Shown: positions 1-8,798, numbered from the stretch's first letter. The stretch: 64,000 nucleotides of DNA from Limibacter armeniacum (GCF_036880985.1 NZ_JBAJNO010000009.1:1178001-1242000); one strand, 5' to 3'. The notes: generated from the sequence alone by a model not told the origin. Numbers and translations are program-made.

Positions 1-924
1 AGTCTGGATTACCTGAAAAAGGAAATCAACAATATGTGTGATTTATATGATTCACACCGCCCTTATGTCTACAAAAGCTGTGTCAATATATTTCATAGGT
101 TATTCGTAATGGCAGAAGAGCAGACAGAGTTTGATAATGGGGAAGAAGCAATCGAAGATATCTTTGACCGCATTGACTTAATCTTTGAAGAGTACCATAA
201 GGATGCTGTCTATTTTCACCTCAAGCTCGTTTTTGAATTTCTGAAACTGGAATACTATAACCATTACCGCGTGTATAGGAAAGCAGGCTCCTTCTATGAT
301 GAAGTAAATAACTCTGCCTCTGCCTTACTATCATACTGTAATATATTCACCTTCCCTTCTCAATTCATGTACACTAAAATCAGTAGGCATCTAAGACTTG
401 AAACAGAAGCGGAAATGTATGAAGAATGCTCCAAAATATTCGAGGATTACTCCCCTGATATGGATGACATCCCGAATTATATCAACTATATATTATACAG
501 GTCGCTTTCCTGTTACTATGCAGATAAGTATGATGAAGCCGCAAGGTGGATCAATAACTTACTAAATGAAATGAGTTTAAAAAAATACCCTTATGCCATG
601 CTTGAAATCAAGGCTGTACTAGCCTTACAGTATTGCTGCATGAGGGATTTTGAACTTTTCAACCAACTCATCAGCAGTATTCAGAGACAAATTAGAATAC
701 TAGGAAAAGAAAACTGTGAAGATGTAGTCCTGTTTGTAAAGATGCTGAAAACAGGATTAAGTGATGTCAAACGTGACAAGGAAATTAAGGTAAATAGCCT
801 TTCTGAAAAATTTCTGATAACGCCTCAACCTAGAAACTTCTCCCCTATTCATTTTGTTAGGATCGATGATAAATTCAAACATGTCATATGCAGAAATGAT
901 CCTTATACTGAAATCAAAAGCTAA
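1..924 (+). CDS. Helical-repeat (TPR-like) hypothetical protein, 5' end cut off by the window
   Basis: The reading frame is open from base 1, so the gene starts upstream of the window; the first in-window ATG at 34 is probably internal. About 307 residues are visible and end at a TAA near 922. I do not recognise a named family. The sequence is rich in Leu, Tyr, Glu and Lys with alternating amphipathic helices, for example a stretch with YADKYDEAARWINNLL around residue 165 of the visible part that looks like one TPR-type helical hairpin. No signal peptide or membrane segment is visible in this part. The general look resembles the protein at 29221-30708, but I cannot show homology by eye. No function is proposed. 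It ends about 80 bases before the terminator of the convergent response regulator gene. Confidence 0.6.
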   Translation, partial: SLDYLKKEINNMCDLYDSHRPYVYKSCVNIFHRLFVMAEEQTEFDNGEEAIEDIFDRIDLIFEEYHKDAVYFHLKLVFEFLKLEYYNHYRVYRKAGSFYDEVNNSASALLSYCNIFTFPSQFMYTKISRHLRLETEAEMYEECSKIFEDYSPDMDDIPNYINYILYRSLSCYYADKYDEAARWINNLLNEMSLKKYPYAMLEIKAVLALQYCCMRDFELFNQLISSIQRQIRILGKENCEDVVLFVKMLKTGLSDVKRDKEIKVNSLSEKFLITPQPRNFSPIHFVRIDDKFKHVICRNDPYTEIKS

Positions 925-1002
925 ATCAATGCCTCTTACTTTACTTATACTGAAAGCCATTGTCCTATGTGACTTTGGCTTTTTTCATTTTTACTGAACC
1001 AA

Positions 1003-1032
1003 CAAAAAAAACCCTCATGAAACTCACGAAGG
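1003..1032 (-). terminator. Rho-independent terminator of the response regulator gene
   Basis: On the minus strand an 8-bp stem (1025-1032 with 1012-1019, including two G-U pairs) with a 5-base loop is followed by a run of eight T. It lies just past the stop codon of the response regulator gene at 1069. Confidence 0.7.
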
Positions 1033-1068
1033 CTTAAATGTTCTTTACTTTTTATTATGGTCTTACAT

Positions 1069-1482
1069 TTACATTTCAAGTCCCGTTATATTTTGTTGGG
1101 TCAAAGGCTTGTTAATATACTTTTTCACATAACTGTAATTTTTTGATCGATTAATATCCTGTGGGTTAACAGAAGAGGTCAACATTACAATTTTACAGCG
1201 CTTTTTGATTTTGTCACTTAGTTTGTCAAACAGGTCCAAAAACTGGAATCCATCCATAAGTGGCATATCTATATCCAAGAAGATGACATCAGGTAGTATT
1301 TTATCAGCAAAATCCGAAAGCTTTTCCATGTTCTTCAGAAATTCAATCGCACTTTTAGCACCAGAGTGGATATAGATATTCTCGCTGATATTTGAAGCCT
1401 CGATCATCTTGTGATTAATCAAGTTGTCAATTTCATTGTCATCGATCAGCATTACAGCAAAATACTTCTTTTGATCAGCCAT
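1069..1482 (-). CDS. Single-domain response regulator (CheY-like receiver)
   Basis: This 137-residue protein is a stand-alone receiver domain. The start of the fold, VMLIDDNEID, supplies the acidic pair D14/D15. D70 in IFLDIDMPLMDG is the expected phosphorylation site, T102 in MLTSS is the conserved Thr and K125 in NKPL is the conserved Lys. No output domain follows, so it probably passes on a signal by protein contact, or works in a phosphorelay with a histidine kinase coded elsewhere. Stand-alone receivers of this type are abundant in Bacteroidota. It is monocistronic: its own terminator lies downstream, and almost 400 bases separate it from the upstream ALDH gene, which is on the same strand. 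The partner kinase cannot be named from this window. Confidence 0.9.
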   Translation of the reverse strand: MADQKKYFAVMLIDDNEIDNLINHKMIEASNISENIYIHSGAKSAIEFLKNMEKLSDFADKILPDVIFLDIDMPLMDGFQFLDLFDKLSDKIKKRCKIVMLTSSVNPQDINRSKNYSYVKKYINKPLTQQNITGLEM

Positions 1483-1880
1483 GCGAATAGGTTTTTTGTT
1501 TTGTCATAGGGTCCTTGAGCTGAATTTTCAAAAAAATGGTCACTGTTGCAAGTCTTTAATTAGGTCCTTTTAAAAACTATTCAGTATTGCACTTAATTCA
1601 GCTTTAACACATTCGTTATGCATTTTACAGATAGGAAGTTCGATATATCATTGAACATTTCAAATATCAAAAGCCGGAAGCTATTACATGTGTAAGCTTC
1701 CGGCTTTTGGATTAACATACATTCGTCACAAAGGTATTTTTTATCAGCCACAGCAACATTTATAGTGTTATCAACGTAAAAACGCTCCATGACATTAAGA
1801 GACTTGTTGACCTTCACCCTTAAGTTCCCTTTGCCACCAACATATTAGTGAATTTCACCTTAGAAAGGTACATGAGAAAC
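1483..1880. other. Intergenic region with a strong hairpin
   Basis: About 400 bases lie between the response regulator and the ALDH gene. The only clear structure is a hairpin at 1669-1708. A 74-codon frame (1593-1817, minus) runs straight through this hairpin, has no family resemblance and is probably not a gene. A TAnnTTTG match (TACCTTTG on the minus strand, 1736-1729) lies just upstream of the hairpin. Confidence 0.5.
1669..1708 (-). terminator. Perfect 14-bp hairpin, probable terminator downstream of the ALDH gene
   Basis: The arms 1669-1682 and 1695-1708 are perfect inverted repeats (AAAAGCCGGAAGCT and its complement) around a 12-base loop. The A/T-flanked GC-rich stem looks like a bidirectional terminator, but it lies about 170 bases past the ALDH stop codon and the terminal T run is only four long. 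Termination of the ALDH transcript is the simplest role. Confidence 0.6.
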
Positions 1881-3413
1881 TTAGATATCAAACTCAATTC
1901 CCTGTGCAAGCGGTAAATCTGCACTATAATTTATTGTATTGGTCTGTCTTCTCATGTAAGCTTTCCATGCATCTGAACCAGACTCACGTCCACCTCCAGT
2001 TTCTTTCTCACCACCGAATGCACCACCAATCTCAGCACCTGATGTACCAATATTGACATTTGCTATTCCACAGTCAGAACCAAGAGCTGACAAGAATGCT
2101 TCTGATTCACGGATATGTTGTGTAAAGATGGCTGATGAAAGACCTTGCTTCACGCTATTCTGAATATCAATAGCCTCGTCAACTCCTCCACTGTATTTGA
2201 TCAAGTATAGGATTGGTGCAAAAGTTTCTTCCTGAACTATCTGGAAATCATTACTAGCCTCAGCTAAAGCAGGCTTTACATAAGTTCCTGATTCGAAACC
2301 TTCTCCTTCCAGTACCTCCCCTCCAGTTAGCAGGGTACCTCCTTCTACTTGTACCTTCTCAATGGCATTCAAGAATCCATTAACGGCATCCTTATCAATC
2401 ATAGGTCCTACAAGTGTGCCTTGTTTCAATGGGTTACCAATAGACAGTGTCTGGTAAATCTTCACCAAACGATCTTTCACCTCATTGTAAACACTTTCAT
2501 GGATAATAAGTCTACGAGTTGAAGTACAACGCTGACCACAAGTACCAACAGAACCAAACACAGTTGCTCTGATAGCCATTTCGAGGTCTGCATTCTCTGT
2601 AATGATTACAGCATTGTTTCCTCCTAGCTCAAGGAGTGACTTACCCAGTCTTGCACCAACTGTCTCTGCCACTTTCTTACCCATACGAGTCGAACCTGTC
2701 GCTGAGATCAGAGGAATACGCTCATCTTTTGACATGGCTGCACCAACTGTTGCATCACCAATAATAAAGCTAAAGATACCTTCAGGAAGGTTGTTGTCTT
2801 TCAGTACAGATTTGATAATATTCTGACAAGCAATCGCTGTCAATGGTGTTTTTTCAGATGGTTTCCAGATACAAACATCTCCACATACTGCTGCAATCAT
2901 TGCATTCCATGACCACACTGCTACTGGGAAATTAAATGCTGAGATAATACCCACAAGCCCGATTGGATGCCATTGCTCATACATTCTATGAGAAGGACGC
3001 TCTGAGTGCATACTCAAACCATACAATTGTCGTGACAAGCCTACTGCAAAATCGCAGATATCAATCATCTCCTGCACTTCTCCCAAACCTTCTTGGTAAA
3101 TCTTACCCATTTCGTAAGTCACCAAGCTGCCAAGTGCATCCTTATTCTCTCTCAGCTTGTCTCCAATTTGTCTAACAATCTCTCCTCTTTGAGGAGCTGG
3201 TACCTTTCTCCAAACTTTAAATGCCTCTTGTGAAGCCTTAATGATATTGTCCAGATCTGAAGTATTTGCCATTTCCACCTTGGCAATCAGCTTACCGTCA
3301 GCAGGAGAGTAGATTTCTCTTATTTCTCTACCGCCTATTTCAGCATCTTTTACCCCTGTTGAAAAAGCTGGATTCAGCTCTTTGATACCCAATTGATTCA
3401 AAATCTCTTGCAT
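1881..3413 (-). CDS. Aldehyde dehydrogenase, ALDH7 (alpha-aminoadipic semialdehyde dehydrogenase) type
   Basis: This 510-residue NAD-dependent aldehyde dehydrogenase has full family length. The catalytic Cys is C296 in GQRCTSTRR, the general base is E262 in LELGGNN, and N161 in AFNFPV is the oxyanion-hole Asn. The C-terminal block FGGEKETGGGRESGSDAWK, followed by RRQTNTINYS, is typical of the ALDH7/antiquitin subgroup, whose members oxidise alpha-aminoadipic semialdehyde (piperideine-6-carboxylate) in lysine breakdown. The neighbours give no pathway context: prfB lies upstream on the same strand behind its own terminator. The substrate is therefore inferred from the subfamily only. The start at 3413 gives a normal N terminus for the family. 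It is a cytoplasmic enzyme. Confidence 0.9.
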   Translation of the reverse strand: MQEILNQLGIKELNPAFSTGVKDAEIGGREIREIYSPADGKLIAKVEMANTSDLDNIIKASQEAFKVWRKVPAPQRGEIVRQIGDKLRENKDALGSLVTYEMGKIYQEGLGEVQEMIDICDFAVGLSRQLYGLSMHSERPSHRMYEQWHPIGLVGIISAFNFPVAVWSWNAMIAAVCGDVCIWKPSEKTPLTAIACQNIIKSVLKDNNLPEGIFSFIIGDATVGAAMSKDERIPLISATGSTRMGKKVAETVGARLGKSLLELGGNNAVIITENADLEMAIRATVFGSVGTCGQRCTSTRRLIIHESVYNEVKDRLVKIYQTLSIGNPLKQGTLVGPMIDKDAVNGFLNAIEKVQVEGGTLLTGGEVLEGEGFESGTYVKPALAEASNDFQIVQEETFAPILYLIKYSGGVDEAIDIQNSVKQGLSSAIFTQHIRESEAFLSALGSDCGIANVNIGTSGAEIGGAFGGEKETGGGRESGSDAWKAYMRRQTNTINYSADLPLAQGIEFDI

Positions 3414-3492
3414 GTGCTTATGGTATTAAGGTTACAGTTTTTGTAATTAGGAGTCACCAGTCTCCCTGTTGTTAATTATATATATGTGTTTA

Positions 3493-3540
3493 GAAAAAAT
3501 GGCTAAGCAGTCATGATAGAATCACTCCCTACTCAGCCAT
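3493..3540 (-). terminator. Terminator of prfB
   Basis: On the minus strand the 6-bp arms 3540-3535 and 3504-3499 (ATGGCT/AGCCAT), extended by imperfect inner pairing, are followed by six T. It lies 12 bases past the prfB stop codon. Confidence 0.55.
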
Positions 3541-3551
3541 TTAGTCACATT

Positions 3552-4629
3552 TTACTGTGCCATCAAAAATGCTTTGATGAAATCGTTCAGGTCACCATCC
3601 ATGACACGCTGCACATCTGTGCGCTCTACACTCGTACGCAGGTCTTTAACCAGCTTATATGGGTGCATCACGTAGTTACGGATTTGTGAACCAAAATCAA
3701 TTCTCATCTTTGAGCTTTCAAGCTTGTCACGTTCAGCGTTTCTCTTTTCCAGCTCAAGTTGGTAAAGGCGGGACTTCAACATCTTCATTGCCTTTTCCTT
3801 GTTCTGAAGCTGAGAGCGTTCTTGCTGACATTCAATGATCAACCCTGAAGGAGCGTGCTTCAGACGTACAGCTGTTTCTACCTTGTTTACGTTCTGACCT
3901 CCAGCGCCACCGGCTCTGAATGTATCCCATGTGATATCCGCAGGGCTAATTTCAATGTTAATTGAATCATCTGCTACAGGGTATACAAAGATAGACGCAA
4001 AAGAAGTATGTCTTCTTCCTCCTGAATCAAAAGGAGAAATACGTACCAAGCGGTGAACACCAATTTCCGACTTCAAGTAACCATAGCCAAAATCTCCTTC
4101 AAACTCCAATGTTGCAGACTTCACACCTGCCACATCGCCGTCACTGATATTGACTTGCTTTACTTTGAAACCATTGCTTTCACCCCACATGATGTACATA
4201 CGCATCAGCATTCCTGCCCAGTCGTTGGATTCCGTACCGCCAGCACCTGCATTAATCTCAAGCATGGCACTCATTCGGTCTTCCTCACCACTCAGCATTT
4301 TTTTGACTTCAAGGTTTTCAATTGCCTCTTCAGTCTTTACTGCTTCTTTTGTAATCTCTTCAAGCTCCACATCTCCTGCCTCGTAGAATTCGTACAACGT
4401 TTCAAGGTCCTCATACAAGGCTTTGACATTGTCATAGTCATCTACCCAAGATTTTTTACCCTTTATTTCTTTCAGGATTACTTCCGCTTGTTTTGGATCA
4501 TCCCAAAAGTTAGGTGCTGTGGTCTGCTTTTCCTCTTCCTCGATCTGTTTTACTTTGTTATCGTAGTCAAAGATACCCCCTCAAGGCATCTACTCTTGCC
4601 TTTAACTCTTTGAGTTGAGATGAATTCAT
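3552..4629 (-). CDS. prfB: Peptide chain release factor 2 with programmed +1 frameshift
   Basis: RF2 recognises UGA and UAA stop codons and triggers peptide release. The main frame holds the stop-recognition tripeptide SPF (about residues 198-200, in [10 protein letters not shown]) and the GGQ catalytic motif (about 243-245, in [11 protein letters not shown]). The first Met in that frame is at 4418, too far in. The real start is the ATG at 4629: 20 codons end at an in-frame UGA (4569-4567) inside AGGGGGTATCTTTGAC, the standard RF2 frameshift signal with an internal Shine-Dalgarno (AGGGGG), the slippery CTT and the UGA. A +1 shift gives DYDNKVKQ and a continuous protein of 358 residues. Synthesis is thus autoregulated: low RF2 allows more frameshifting. 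The first 20 residues are [20 protein letters not shown]. Confidence 0.95.
4566..4584 (-). promoter_or_regulatory. prfB: prfB programmed +1 frameshift site
   Basis: On the minus strand the sequence is AGG GGG TAT CTT TGA C: an anti-SD-pairing hexamer three bases before the CTT slippery codon and an in-frame UGA followed by C, the poor-termination context. This is the well known RF2 autoregulatory signal. Confidence 0.95.
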
Positions 4630-4989
4630 GGTTTTGCTATTAGACCATGCCCTACTCATAGCTCTCCAGCCTCATCTCAAAGTTGGTCGGCTATGTCGGA
4701 CATATATGTTGATAAATAATTTTGTAATCAGGTACTGAGTTCCAGATAGTGAAACACCATCTGCTCATAATAGTTTTACCTGAATTGCCTATCTTCAAAC
4801 ATAGGACTATTGGATGGCATTTATACTGCCAAATATTAATTCTGCACCAAAGATATATAATTTTTTCTGCCCTACATGCAACCCTTGATATTATCCAATG
4901 TCTTTATGATTACTAGTGTCAGGCACAGCGAAAATACAAACTTGAAAAGCTGTGTCATCTATTGTAAAAACAGAATTAAAATTACAACC
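4630..4989. other. Intergenic region between divergent prfB and head-GIN genes
   Basis: About 360 bases without a supported gene. On the minus strand TATCTTTG (4855-4848) is a match to the Bacteroidota -7 consensus, and a TTG lies 23 bases further upstream, so a weak prfB promoter is possible. Nothing else was seen. Confidence 0.4.
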
Positions 4990-5685
4990 ATGAAAAAACA
5001 ACTTTTCGTTTCATTATTCTTTGTACTCCTTTCTGCTTGTACATTTGCCCAAACTGAAACACGTCAACTAGAATCCTTTGATCAGGTAGCAGTATCAGGT
5101 TCTTTTGATGTAATCATGGAAAAAGGAAACAAAGAGGAAGTTCGCATTGAATGCAAAGGAGACTATGAGCCTGAAGATATAAAAACCGAAGTGGAAGGGT
5201 CGAAACTTCGTATCAAACCTAAGAAAAATAATGGATGGGGATGGAGCAAATCAGGTTCCGTAAAAATCTACCTTACCTATAAATCTGTTAAGTCGGTGTC
5301 TTCATCTGGATCGAGTGATATCGTTTCAAAATCACCTCTGAAAGCGCCATCACTTGACCTTGCTAGCAGTGGTTCTGGTGATATGAAGTTTGAAATTGAC
5401 TGCAATGACTTATCTGTAGCGCTATCTGGTTCAAGTGACATTACCCTGACAGGAAGAGCAGACAATGCTGGTATTTCATTGAGTGGGTCTTCAGATGTAG
5501 ATGCAATGGAGTTAAGCACGAAAACATGTGAGATCAGAGTCAGTGGCTCAGGAGATGTAAAAGTGAGTGTTTCTGACAACCTTGATGCTAAGGTATCAGG
5601 TTCTGGAAACATCACTTATAAGGGAAAACCAGACAGACAACATGTGAAAATTTCAGGATCAGGCGATATCCGTCAGGTCAACTAA
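4990..5685 (+). CDS. Secreted head-GIN domain protein (DUF2807-type adhesin-like)
   Basis: The frame is open from 4876, but the Met at 4990 starts a clear signal peptide (MKKQLFVSLFFVLLSACTFAQ) and is the better start, giving 231 residues. The Cys in the signal is followed by TFAQ, so signal peptidase I cleavage after AQ is more likely than lipidation. The mature protein is a run of short beta-strand repeats with the signature SGSSD or SGSGD about every 18-20 residues, typical of the putative auto-transporter adhesin head-GIN family, which folds as a right-handed beta-helix. Its molecular role is not known; an exported, surface or periplasmic location is inferred. It converges on the PfkB gene across a shared terminator. 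Confidence 0.85.
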   Translation: MKKQLFVSLFFVLLSACTFAQTETRQLESFDQVAVSGSFDVIMEKGNKEEVRIECKGDYEPEDIKTEVEGSKLRIKPKKNNGWGWSKSGSVKIYLTYKSVKSVSSSGSSDIVSKSPLKAPSLDLASSGSGDMKFEIDCNDLSVALSGSSDITLTGRADNAGISLSGSSDVDAMELSTKTCEIRVSGSGDVKVSVSDNLDAKVSGSGNITYKGKPDRQHVKISGSGDIRQVN

Positions 5686-5692
5686 GAAAATA

Positions 5693-5728
5693 AAAAGGGA
5701 AGCGACTCAAAAATCGCTTCCCTTTTTT
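5693..5728. terminator. Bidirectional terminator between convergent genes
   Basis: The 13-bp perfect stem 5693-5705/5714-5726 (AAAAGGGAAGCGA and complement) has an 8-base loop and T runs in both directions. It serves the head-GIN gene (plus) and the PfkB gene (minus). Confidence 0.9.
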
Positions 5729-5749
5729 ATCTATACAGCGTACTGTGAT

Positions 5750-6670
5750 TTAGATTCTTCCTTCAACCGCTACAAGGTCTCGGAACATTTGTACTCTTTC
5801 CGACAGTTCCACTGGCGTAATATCCAACAGCTTTTCTGTACCGAACCTTTCCACACAGAAAGATGCCATTGCTGAACCATAAAGAACGGCACGCTTCATA
5901 TTTTCAAATGAGGTATCATCCGTTTTCGCCAAATAGCCAATAAACCCTCCAGCAAATGTATCTCCTGCTCCTGTTGGGTCAAAAACCTCTTCCAGTGGCA
6001 ATGCAGGTGCAAAGAACATATTCTGTCCGTGGAACAACAGCGCTCCATGCTCACCTTTCTTGATGATCAGGACTTTTGGTCCCATTTCAATGATTTTTCT
6101 GGCAGCCTTTACCAATGAGTACTCTCCTGACATCTGGCGAGCTTCCTCATCATTGATAGAAAGTACATCAACCATTTTGATTGTCTCCATCAGGTCATCC
6201 CAAGCGATATCCATCCAGAAATTCATCGTATCCATCACGATCAGTTTAGGACGTTTTGCCATGCGCTCAATTACCTGCTTCTGTACTTGAGGAGAAAGGT
6301 TGCCCAACATCAGGTAGTCCGCCTCTTGATAGCTTTCAGGTACAATAGGATCAAAAGTACCCAACACATTCAGTTCTGTAACCAGGGTATCACGTGTATT
6401 CAGATCATTATGGTATTTACCAGACCAAAAGAATGTTTTCTCATCTTCTTTTACCTGTAAACCTTCCAAATCAATCTTTCTGCTTTTCAGCATTTCGATC
6501 TCCTCTTTAGGGAAATCTCCACCAACCACAGAAACTACACCTTGCTCAGGAGTAAAATAAGAACCTGTAATGGAAATGTATGTTCCAGCACCTCCAATGA
6601 TTTTATCAGTTTTTCCGAATGGCGTTTCGATAGCATCAAAAGCCACAGACCCTACGGTTAATAACTTCAT
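5750..6670 (-). CDS. PfkB-family carbohydrate/nucleoside kinase
   Basis: This 306-residue cytoplasmic kinase belongs to the ribokinase/PfkB family. The N terminus has the substrate-binding GSVAFDAIETPFG and GGAGTY region, and the C-terminal signature DPTGAGDTFAGGF starts at residue 231, with D237 as the catalytic base and the GAGD anion hole. The family phosphorylates sugars or nucleosides such as ribose, fructose, adenosine or tagatose-6-phosphate. The substrate cannot be chosen from the sequence; Bacteroidota proteins of this type are often annotated simply as sugar kinase. It stands alone and is transcribed towards the head-GIN gene. No regulator or pathway gene lies next to it. Confidence 0.85.
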   Translation of the reverse strand: MKLLTVGSVAFDAIETPFGKTDKIIGGAGTYISITGSYFTPEQGVVSVVGGDFPKEEIEMLKSRKIDLEGLQVKEDEKTFFWSGKYHNDLNTRDTLVTELNVLGTFDPIVPESYQEADYLMLGNLSPQVQKQVIERMAKRPKLIVMDTMNFWMDIAWDDLMETIKMVDVLSINDEEARQMSGEYSLVKAARKIIEMGPKVLIIKKGEHGALLFHGQNMFFAPALPLEEVFDPTGAGDTFAGGFIGYLAKTDDTSFENMKRAVLYGSAMASFCVERFGTEKLLDITPVELSERVQMFRDLVAVEGRI

Positions 6671-6928
6671 TATGTTTATTTTTGATAGATTTGTGATTCT
6701 TGCAAAATCAAATTTGATTCAATTGAAATATCTTATGTACTCAGTGGTACAAAGCGACAAATATACAAATATTGACAACTTGGCATCCTTTTAAATTTTA
6801 GTTTTATCTGTATACTTCTAAAGCTGTCCGGTTTATCCGTTTTTCATGCTTCTGTATTAAGGAGAAAAAACCGTATTGTGATAGAGTTAAATTAAACACT
6901 GCCAAGGCAAATACCAATTTTTTACCAC

Positions 6929-8080
6929 ATGGAACTCAAACAGTTTTTCCACCCAATTGCACAAGACACTTTACCTGTCAGAGAAGCAGGTACAATGTCA
7001 GACAACACAGACTTCCATATTGCTGAACACTTTCCTGATTGGGAAGCTGCAGACATTGCATTGGTATTTGTACCAGAATACAGAGGTTTGCCATTATCCG
7101 AAAACCCTAAGAATGGGTTTGTAAAATTTAGAAAGCAGCTTTATAACCTGAAGGACTTGACCGTTTCCTGCAAGATCGTGGACCTAGGTGAACTTATCAC
7201 AGGGGCATTGCTTTCTGACACGTATGATAAACTGCAAAAGGTTTGCGAATACTTATTGGCCAATAATACCCTACCCCTGATTATTGGAGGAAGCCATGAC
7301 CTTGATTTGGCTCAGGTAAAGGCTTACCACGATACAGAAAAAACGTTGGGAATTGTTGGGGTTGATGCAAAGCCAGATATGGAACAAAGTGGTATTCCCA
7401 GTGAAGAGCATTTATTCCGAATTTTGGAACTGTACCCTTCAAAAATTGAATATAGCCACTTGGCTTATCAGCGGTTTATCACAGACAAAAACACCTTACT
7501 TCAGCTGTCAAAGCTTAATGCTGACCTAACAAGTATTGGGCAAATACGAGACAACCTCCAAGAAACAGAACCCGTTATTCGCAGTGCCAATATTTTGAGC
7601 TTTGACATCAGCGCTATCCGAAAGTCAGAATGTCAAGGTGCTTATCACAACAATATTTTTGGGCTAACACCGGAAGAAGCTTGTCAGCTCTGCTGGTATG
7701 CAGGGTTAAATGAACAACTTACATCCGTTGGTTTTTACAATTATGCACCAAAGAAGGATATTCAGGGTGATACTGCTATGTTGTTGTCTGTTATGGTATG
7801 GTATTTTGTAGAAGGTTACAGTAAAAGACGACCAGAATATAGCTTTTTCAGTAATTTTCATACAAAATATATTATCCCAATTGACGAATCTCTCCAAACA
7901 TTAGTCTTTTATAAAAGCAAGCTTTCCGATAAGTGGTGGATGGAAGTTGCCTTTACAGAAGATGAGACTCCTGTAAATGGACAAATTATCCCATGCAGCT
8001 ACAAAGACTATCAAGATGCCTTGGAAGGTAACTTACCTGACAGGTGGATAAAAGCCGTGGGCAAAGTGAAAGACTGCTAA
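6929..8080 (+). CDS. Arginase/formimidoylglutamase-fold protein with degenerate metal site
   Basis: The 383-residue protein follows the ureohydrolase fold, whose members hydrolyse arginine, agmatine or formimidoylglutamate with a two-Mn centre. The three family motifs can be found but are altered: GGSHD (H123) in place of GGDHS, DAKPD (146-150) in place of DAHxD, and SFDISAIRKSE (224-234) in place of SxDxDxxDP. Two of the six usual metal ligands are therefore lost (His to K148, Asp to S228). Related Bacteroidota proteins with degenerate motifs are commonly annotated as formimidoylglutamase; catalysis of that type is doubtful here. The neighbours (PfkB kinase, NlpC/P60 lipoprotein) do not suggest a pathway. 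No histidine-degradation gene is nearby. The NlpC/P60 gene follows after 49 bases. Confidence 0.75.
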   Translation: MELKQFFHPIAQDTLPVREAGTMSDNTDFHIAEHFPDWEAADIALVFVPEYRGLPLSENPKNGFVKFRKQLYNLKDLTVSCKIVDLGELITGALLSDTYDKLQKVCEYLLANNTLPLIIGGSHDLDLAQVKAYHDTEKTLGIVGVDAKPDMEQSGIPSEEHLFRILELYPSKIEYSHLAYQRFITDKNTLLQLSKLNADLTSIGQIRDNLQETEPVIRSANILSFDISAIRKSECQGAYHNNIFGLTPEEACQLCWYAGLNEQLTSVGFYNYAPKKDIQGDTAMLLSVMVWYFVEGYSKRRPEYSFFSNFHTKYIIPIDESLQTLVFYKSKLSDKWWMEVAFTEDETPVNGQIIPCSYKDYQDALEGNLPDRWIKAVGKVKDC

Positions 8081-8129
8081 AAAAGTCAAACCCAAGTTAA
8101 TTTTATCACAAACTTATTATTTTGCCGGG

Positions 8130-8729
8130 ATGAAAAATTTTAAAACCCATGTATGGTACTCCTTGATCTTCATACTAGCGGTACAGTCAGGGTGTAATTC
8201 CTCAAAACATACATATCAGGCAAGACATGAAAAGCTGTTGGAAGAAACAGGTCTGAAAGTGGCGGAATACAGGTTAAAAAATAACCTGAATGCCTCTTCC
8301 GAAAATACAGCAATTGTCAGTAAACCTGTCGTTAATGAGGGTCCTGCTGGTGCTTCAGCTGTAGTGATTGAGGAAGCCCAAAAGTGGATGGGAACCAGGT
8401 ATAAAATGGGTGGCCTGACCAAAAAAGGAATTGACTGTTCTGGCTTAATGTATGTATCATACCAAAAAGTAGGCGTAACCCTACCAAGGGTATCAAGACA
8501 ACAGGCTCAAACCGGTACAGCGATAAATAAGTCTGAACTACGTCCTGGTGATCTGGTGTTTTTCACATATCCAGGAGGGTCTCGTATCACTCACGTAGGG
8601 ATGATTACACAAGTAAATGGTGATGACATCACATTTATTCATGCTTCTACATCCAGAGGTGTTACAACAGACAAACTCAATTCCAATTATTGGGAAAAAA
8701 TCTATGTAACTGCCCGTAGGCCGATGTGA
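8130..8729 (+). CDS. NlpC/P60 (C40) peptidoglycan endopeptidase lipoprotein
   Basis: The protein has 199 residues. The signal peptide ends in the lipobox AVQSGC with C22 as the lipidated Cys, so it is anchored in the envelope. The C-terminal half is a C40 cysteine peptidase: C103 in GIDCSGL, H155 in ITHVGM and H171 in FIHAS form the usual Cys-His-His set. The family cuts bonds within peptidoglycan stem peptides, usually between D-Glu and the diamino acid. A short linker of about 55 residues joins lipid anchor and catalytic domain, with no SH3b domain. It sits 49 bases behind the arginase-fold gene and may be cotranscribed; the parE promoter follows it. Confidence 0.9.
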   Translation: MKNFKTHVWYSLIFILAVQSGCNSSKHTYQARHEKLLEETGLKVAEYRLKNNLNASSENTAIVSKPVVNEGPAGASAVVIEEAQKWMGTRYKMGGLTKKGIDCSGLMYVSYQKVGVTLPRVSRQQAQTGTAINKSELRPGDLVFFTYPGGSRITHVGMITQVNGDDITFIHASTSRGVTTDKLNSNYWEKIYVTARRPM

Positions 8730-8768
8730 GGATAATCATATTTGACCTACAATTAAATGCCAATAAAA

Positions 8769-8798
8769 TTGACTTATTTTACAGGATTTGTATTTTTG
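8769..8798 (+). promoter_or_regulatory. Bacteroidota-type promoter for parE
   Basis: TTG at 8769-8771, a 19-base spacer and TATTTTTG at 8791-8798 match the -33 / -7 consensus TTG-N19-21-TAnnTTTG of the Bacteroidota primary sigma factor. Transcription would start near 8805, about 160 bases before the parE start codon. Confidence 0.6.

Noticed and set aside
1593-1817. 74-codon minus-strand frame between the response regulator and ALDH genes
   Set aside because: It reads through a perfect 14-bp hairpin, has no family resemblance and an unusual composition. It is more likely 3' untranslated sequence of the ALDH message.
4053-4613. 186-codon plus-strand frame opposite prfB
   Set aside because: It is antisense to the conserved RF2 coding region, including the frameshift site.
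4876-4989. N-terminal extension of the head-GIN protein
   Set aside because: The signal peptide begins at the internal Met at 4990; the upstream 38 codons lack any export or family feature.
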